Source of the DNA: Pseudomonadota bacterium
GTDB lineage: Bacteria; Pseudomonadota; Alphaproteobacteria; Rhodobacterales; Rhodobacteraceae
Direction: 5' to 3'
DNA: 9,674 bases
Assembly (NCBI GenBank): GCA_021813645.1
Contig: JAKAJW010000064.1
Span: 1-9,674 of the forward strand
The translations under genes and the position numbers were made by a program. How positions within the stretch are numbered: the first letter of the stretch is position 1; every line of letters starts with the position of its first letter. Of the stretch, positions 6,591-9,674 are shown one piece after another. The notes under the pieces were generated by a model that was given only the letters and a program-made list of their open reading frames with translations, ran no database searches and was not told the DNA's origin.

Positions 6591-7238
6591 ATGAAGGGGC
6601 TGAAAGCGGAAGCCGCAGCGGAGTTGATCCCCGATGGGGCGAGTCTGCTGATCGGCGGCTTCATGGCAGTGGGCACGCCGGAACGGCTGATCGATGCGCT
6701 GATTGCGCGGCGGGCGGAAGGGCTGACGGTCATCGCCAATGACACGGCGATGCCGGGCAAGGGGATCGGCAAGCTGATCTCGGCCGGGGCGGTGAGACGG
6801 GCGGTGGTGTCGCATATCGGGCTGAACCCGGAGACCCAGGCGAAGATGCTCGCCGGTGAACTCGCGGTGGAACTGGTGCCGCAGGGCACGCTGGTGGAGC
6901 GGATCCGGGCCGGCGGCGTCGGGCTTGGTGGCGTGTTGACCCCGACCGGACTTGGCACCGAGGTGGAGGACGGCAAGCCGGTGATCGAGGTCGAGGGCCG
7001 GCGCTATCTGCTGGAGACGCCGATCCGGGCCGATTTCGCGCTGCTTGCCGCCTGGCAGGCCGATTATGTGGGCAATCTCTGCTATTCGCTGACCGCGCAC
7101 AATTTCAACCCGGTGATGGCCCTGTCCGGCAAGACGGTGATCGCAGAGCCCGAGGCGATCGTGCCTGTGGGGGTGATCCCACCCGACGCGGTGAAGACGC
7201 CGGGCGTTCTGGTCGACCATCTGATCCTGCGGGAGTGA
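6591..7238 (+). CDS. atoD: 3-oxoacid/acetate CoA-transferase, subunit A
   Basis: This 215-residue alpha subunit of a family I CoA-transferase acts with the next gene product to move CoA between acyl-CoA donors and 3-oxo acids or short-chain acids such as acetoacetate. It is collinear with E. coli AtoD. Visible family segments are GGFMAVGTPERLIDAL, the IANDTAMPGKGIGKLI stretch, SHIGLNPETQ, VPQGTLVERIRAGG and LTPTGLGTEVEDG. Full length, with a good ribosome binding site (AAGGGGAG) about five bases before the ATG. It is four bases upstream of the B subunit gene, so the two are co-translated. No thiolase (atoB), permease (atoE) or 3-hydroxybutyrate dehydrogenase gene is adjacent. The symbol rests on resemblance to E. 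coli AtoD; related pairs (scoA, pcaI, catI) use other oxo acids, so the exact substrate is open. Confidence 0.9.
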   Translation: MKGLKAEAAAELIPDGASLLIGGFMAVGTPERLIDALIARRAEGLTVIANDTAMPGKGIGKLISAGAVRRAVVSHIGLNPETQAKMLAGELAVELVPQGTLVERIRAGGVGLGGVLTPTGLGTEVEDGKPVIEVEGRRYLLETPIRADFALLAAWQADYVGNLCYSLTAHNFNPVMALSGKTVIAEPEAIVPVGVIPPDAVKTPGVLVDHLILRE

Positions 7239-7242
7239 GGCC

Positions 7243-7896
7243 ATGGAGGCAAAGGAGCTTATCGCCCGCCGGGTGGCGCAGGAGATCGCGCCGGGGATGC
7301 TGGTCAATCTCGGCATCGGCCTGCCGTCGCTGGTGGCGAATTTCGTTCCCGCCGAACGCGGGGTGTTCTTCCAGGCGGAAAACGGCGTCATCGGCCTAGG
7401 CGCCCGCCCGCCCGAGGGGATGCAGGACCCGCATCTGACCGATGCCGGCGGCGGCTTCGTCACCGCGGTGCCCGGCGCAGCCAGCATCGACAGCGCGATG
7501 AGCTTCGGGCTGATCCGCGGCGGCCATCTGGACATGACCGTGCTCGGCGGGCTGGAGGTCGACGAGGCGGGGATGCTGGCGAACTGGAAGGTGCCGGGCA
7601 AGATGGTTCCGGGCATGGGCGGCGCGATGGATCTGGTGACCGGGGCGGCGCGGGTCGTGGTGGCCATGCAGCATAGCGCCCGGGGCGGCTCGAAGATCGT
7701 GCCGAAATGCAGCCTGCCGCTGACCTCGCTGCGGCGGGTGAGCCTGGTGGTGACCGATCTGGCGGTGATCGAGCCGTCCGATGCCGGGCTGGTGCTGCGC
7801 GAACGCGCCCCGGGGGTGAGCGTCGCGGCGATCCGCGCCGCCACTGCCGCCCGGCTGATCGTGCCAGAAGAAGTGCCCGAGATGCGGCTGGGCTGA
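7243..7896 (+). CDS. atoA: 3-oxoacid/acetate CoA-transferase, subunit B
   Basis: This 217-residue beta subunit carries the catalytic glutamate that forms the glutamyl-CoA intermediate: E46 in FFQAENGVIGLG, at the same position as in E. coli AtoA. Other family signatures are VNLGIGLPSLVAN, the PGAASIDSAMSFGLIRGGH stretch, VLGGLEVDEAGMLANW and VPGKMVPGMGGAMDLVTG. Length is usual for the family. The ATG lies four bases after the A subunit stop codon, with GGGAG (7231-7235) inside the end of the A gene serving as ribosome binding site, which suggests translational coupling. The gene ends 46 bases before the convergent ABC ATPase gene. The two subunits form a heteromeric cytoplasmic enzyme for ketone-body or short-chain acid use. 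Confidence 0.92.
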   Translation: MEAKELIARRVAQEIAPGMLVNLGIGLPSLVANFVPAERGVFFQAENGVIGLGARPPEGMQDPHLTDAGGGFVTAVPGAASIDSAMSFGLIRGGHLDMTVLGGLEVDEAGMLANWKVPGKMVPGMGGAMDLVTGAARVVVAMQHSARGGSKIVPKCSLPLTSLRRVSLVVTDLAVIEPSDAGLVLRERAPGVSVAAIRAATAARLIVPEEVPEMRLG

Positions 7897-7922
7897 ACCG
7901 CGCGGGGGCAGGCGGGGCGACG

Positions 7923-7938
7923 GGCGGCCGAAGCCGCC
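7923..7938. terminator. Hairpin in the convergent gap after atoA
   Basis: GGCGGC (7923-7928) and GCCGCC (7933-7938) pair perfectly around a CGAA tetraloop. ACCGCG (7897-7902) and CGCGGT (7938-7943) could form an outer stem. It sits between the CoA-transferase operon and the end of the ABC operon and could stop both. There is no T-run. Confidence 0.35.
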
Positions 7939-7942
7939 GCGG

Positions 7943-9274
7943 TCACACCGGGTTGTCGAGGTCGAACTGCCGGCTGGACTCGTCATAGCCGAACAGCTCG
8001 GCATAGCGCCCCCAGGAGATCGCCGCCCGTAGGGTCTGTTCCGCCTCGGCCTCGGACATATGGTCTTCGAGTTCCTCGGAAAAACGGGTGAAAGGGGCGC
8101 GGTGGCTCGGGCGTTCCTCCAGCACCCGGCGGATCAGCGCGGCGAGCGGTACATGGGCGCTGAGTTGGCCGGCGAACAGCCGCTTGCGCTGGTCGAGATC
8201 GGCGCCGGCGAAGAGCCGCCCGGCCTCGGTCAGCCGCACGTCACCGCTGTCCATCTCGGCGAAGCGCAGCAGTTGCAGCGTCTCGACGATCGGGAAGAGC
8301 TCGTCGGCCTCCATCTGCAGTGCCGCGGCGAGCTCGGGCAGGTCGGCCTTGCCGGCATAGGGCTCGGCCGCCAGCGCCTCGAGCAGGCCCGAGAGCACGT
8401 TGGTCGACACCCGCGGCAGCACCGTGCCGATGCCGGCGCCGTGCAGCCCTTCCGCCGGACGTTCGCGACGCTCCGCCGGGGCGCGCTCGGTCATCCGCGC
8501 GTAGATCGCCTCGACCATGTCGCGGAAGGCCGGATCCTGGCGCGAGCGCGGATGCGGCAGCGTCACCCGCAGCTCCGCCGCCACCCGGCCCGGATTGGCC
8601 GAGAAGATCAGGATGCGGTCGCAGAGCAGCACCGCCTCTTCGATGTTATGCGTCACCATCAGGATCGCGCGCACCGGCAGCCGGCCCTCCATCCAGAGGT
8701 CGATGAGATCGGTCCGCAGCGTCTCGGCGGTCAGCACGTCGAGGGCGGAGAAGGGCTCGTCCATCAGCATCAGACGGGGGTGGACGACCAGCGCCCGGGC
8801 GAAGCCCACGCGCTGGCGCATGCCGCCGGACAACTCCTTTGGATAGGCGCTCTCGAAGCCGTCGAGGCCGATCAGGTCGATCGCGGCCAGCGCCCGTTTG
8901 CGCCGTTCGGCCGCCGGCAGGCCCTGCGCCTCCAGGCCGAGCTCGACATTCTCCAGCACGGTGAGCCAGGGGAACAGCGCGAAGCTCTGGAACACCATCG
9001 ACAGCCCCTCGCTGGGGCCGGCGATTGGCTTGCCGCACCATTCGGCGCGCCCCGACGTGGGCGGCACCAGCCCGGCGATGATGCGCAGCAAGCTCGACTT
9101 GCCCGAGCCAGACCGGCCGAGCAGGCCGACGATCTCGCCTTCGCGCAGGCTCAGGTTCACGTCATCGAGCACCAGATGGTCGGCGGTGCCGGTCTTGGCG
9201 TAGACCTGACGCAGCCCGGCGATCTCGACCAGCGGTGGCGTTTCGGCGGCGATGGGGCGGTCATGCAGCGTCAT
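7943..9274 (-). CDS. NitT/TauT-type ABC importer ATPase with C-terminal AAA-associated domain
   Basis: This 443-residue ATPase powers an importer of the nitrate/sulfonate/taurine type. The nucleotide-binding domain (about residues 15-260) has Walker A GRSGSGKS (53-60), Q-loop Q96, signature LSGGM (148-152), Walker B LMLMDE (168-173) with D179, and switch H209. All key residues are intact. It is roughly 170 residues longer than a typical SsuB/TauB ATPase. The extra part (about 285-440) looks like the AAA-associated C-terminal domain found on a branch of anion-importer ATPases, perhaps a small-molecule or regulatory module. AGGAGG lies seven bases before the ATG and begins within the TAG stop codon of the upstream permease gene, so the two are translationally coupled. 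The substrate-binding protein is not in the window; the substrate is unknown. Confidence 0.9.
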   Translation of the reverse strand: MTLHDRPIAAETPPLVEIAGLRQVYAKTGTADHLVLDDVNLSLREGEIVGLLGRSGSGKSSLLRIIAGLVPPTSGRAEWCGKPIAGPSEGLSMVFQSFALFPWLTVLENVELGLEAQGLPAAERRKRALAAIDLIGLDGFESAYPKELSGGMRQRVGFARALVVHPRLMLMDEPFSALDVLTAETLRTDLIDLWMEGRLPVRAILMVTHNIEEAVLLCDRILIFSANPGRVAAELRVTLPHPRSRQDPAFRDMVEAIYARMTERAPAERRERPAEGLHGAGIGTVLPRVSTNVLSGLLEALAAEPYAGKADLPELAAALQMEADELFPIVETLQLLRFAEMDSGDVRLTEAGRLFAGADLDQRKRLFAGQLSAHVPLAALIRRVLEERPSHRAPFTRFSEELEDHMSEAEAEQTLRAAISWGRYAELFGYDESSRQFDLDNPV

Positions 9275-9285
9275 GGCAGGTCCTC

Positions 9286-9674
9286 CTAGTCGAGCCGCAG
9301 GCGGCGGGCGGCGTAGCCGTAGAGCGGGCGCCAGAACAGGCGGTTGAACAGCAGCACATAGGCAGACATCACCGCGATGCCGAGCACGATGCGCGGGTAG
9401 TCACCGGCCGTCGTCGCCGCCGCGATATAGGCGCCGAGCCCATGGGCGGAGACGGTATGATGGCCCCAGCTCGCCACCTCGGCGACGATGGCGGCGTTCC
9501 AGGCGCCGCCGCTCGCCGTGATGGCGCCGGTGACGTAATAGGGAAAGACGCCGGGCAGGATCACCTTGCGCCACCAGCCAGGGCCGCGGATGCGGAAGCT
9601 CGCCGCCGCCTCGCGCAGGTCGTTGGGGAAGGCGGCTGCGCCGGCGACGACGTTGAACAGGATATACCACTGGG
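9286..9674 (-). CDS. NitT/TauT-type ABC importer permease (C-terminal part)
   Basis: This is the 3' end of a gene that runs off the right edge; 128 residues are visible. The frame reads through the window boundary, so the GTG-initiated shorter frame is not the true start. The EAA loop, which docks on the ATPase, is seen as REAAASFRIRGPGWWRKVILP, here matching the E-A-A...G...I-x-L-P pattern. It is followed by membrane helices and the end NRLFWRPLYGYAARRLRLD. This type of end, paired with an ATPase carrying the AAA-associated domain, is known from importers whose permease is a fused, duplicated protein of nearly 600 residues; whether that holds here cannot be seen. Its stop codon TAG (9286-9288) overlaps the ribosome binding site of the ATPase gene. 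Confidence 0.85.
   Translation of the reverse strand, partial: QWYILFNVVAGAAAFPNDLREAAASFRIRGPGWWRKVILPGVFPYYVTGAITASGGAWNAAIVAEVASWGHHTVSAHGLGAYIAAATTAGDYPRIVLGIAVMSAYVLLFNRLFWRPLYGYAARRLRLD

Noticed and set aside
6516..7946. 476-codon minus-strand open frame opposite atoD-atoA
   Set aside because: It is antisense to two well-conserved CoA-transferase genes and its translation is Pro/Arg/Ser-rich without any recognisable motif; typical of GC-rich DNA.
8060..9289. 409-codon plus-strand open frame opposite the ABC ATPase
   Set aside because: It mirrors an ATPase gene with all motifs intact; the translation is Gln/Arg/His-rich and looks like the complement of a conserved gene.

Overview
The window is very GC-rich (the first 60 bases are 77% G+C), gene-dense, and has strong third-position G/C bias. 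Protein relatives recalled by eye point to an alphaproteobacterium, possibly a member of the Rhodospirillales or Acetobacteraceae. That placement is an inference from composition and protein style; there is no rRNA or other marker in the window. I see no phage, insertion sequence, CRISPR array, tRNA or rRNA.

Layout, left to right. Bases 2-412 (+) are the C-terminal end of an HlyD-type periplasmic adaptor of an efflux pump. thpR (518-1072, +) encodes a 2H RNA 2',3'-cyclic phosphodiesterase. It converges on a small cupin gene (1069-1467, -) that closely resembles the manganese cupin hydroxynitrile lyases, and the two genes share a CTAG that holds both stop codons. An MFS exporter (1684-2895, +) is divergent from the cupin and convergent with a LysR-type regulator of the ArgP/LysG branch (2961-3878, -). 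The regulator is divergent from a membrane fatty acid desaturase-like gene (4087-5046, +). Their shared promoter region is an AT-rich patch with a perfect T-N11-A palindrome, the typical LysR-family site. A small gene (5219-5488, +), possibly a shortened HigA-like antidote relative, has its own promoter and a palindromic candidate operator at the predicted transcription start.

After this come an isochorismatase-family cysteine hydrolase (5559-6254, -) and, divergent from it, a two-gene operon for the A and B subunits of a 3-oxoacid/acetate CoA-transferase (atoD-atoA type, 6591-7896, +). Convergent with that operon is the end of an ABC importer operon on the minus strand. It consists of a NitT/TauT-type permease (9286-9674, truncated by the window edge) followed by its ATPase (7943-9274), which has an extra C-terminal AAA-associated domain.

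The window reads as a chain of small transcription units meeting head-to-head or tail-to-tail, not as one multi-gene system. The best candidates for a closer look are the ArgP-like regulator/desaturase pair with its palindrome, the hydroxynitrile-lyase-like cupin, and the small antidote-like gene with its palindromic promoter. Most of the rest is ordinary metabolism and transport.
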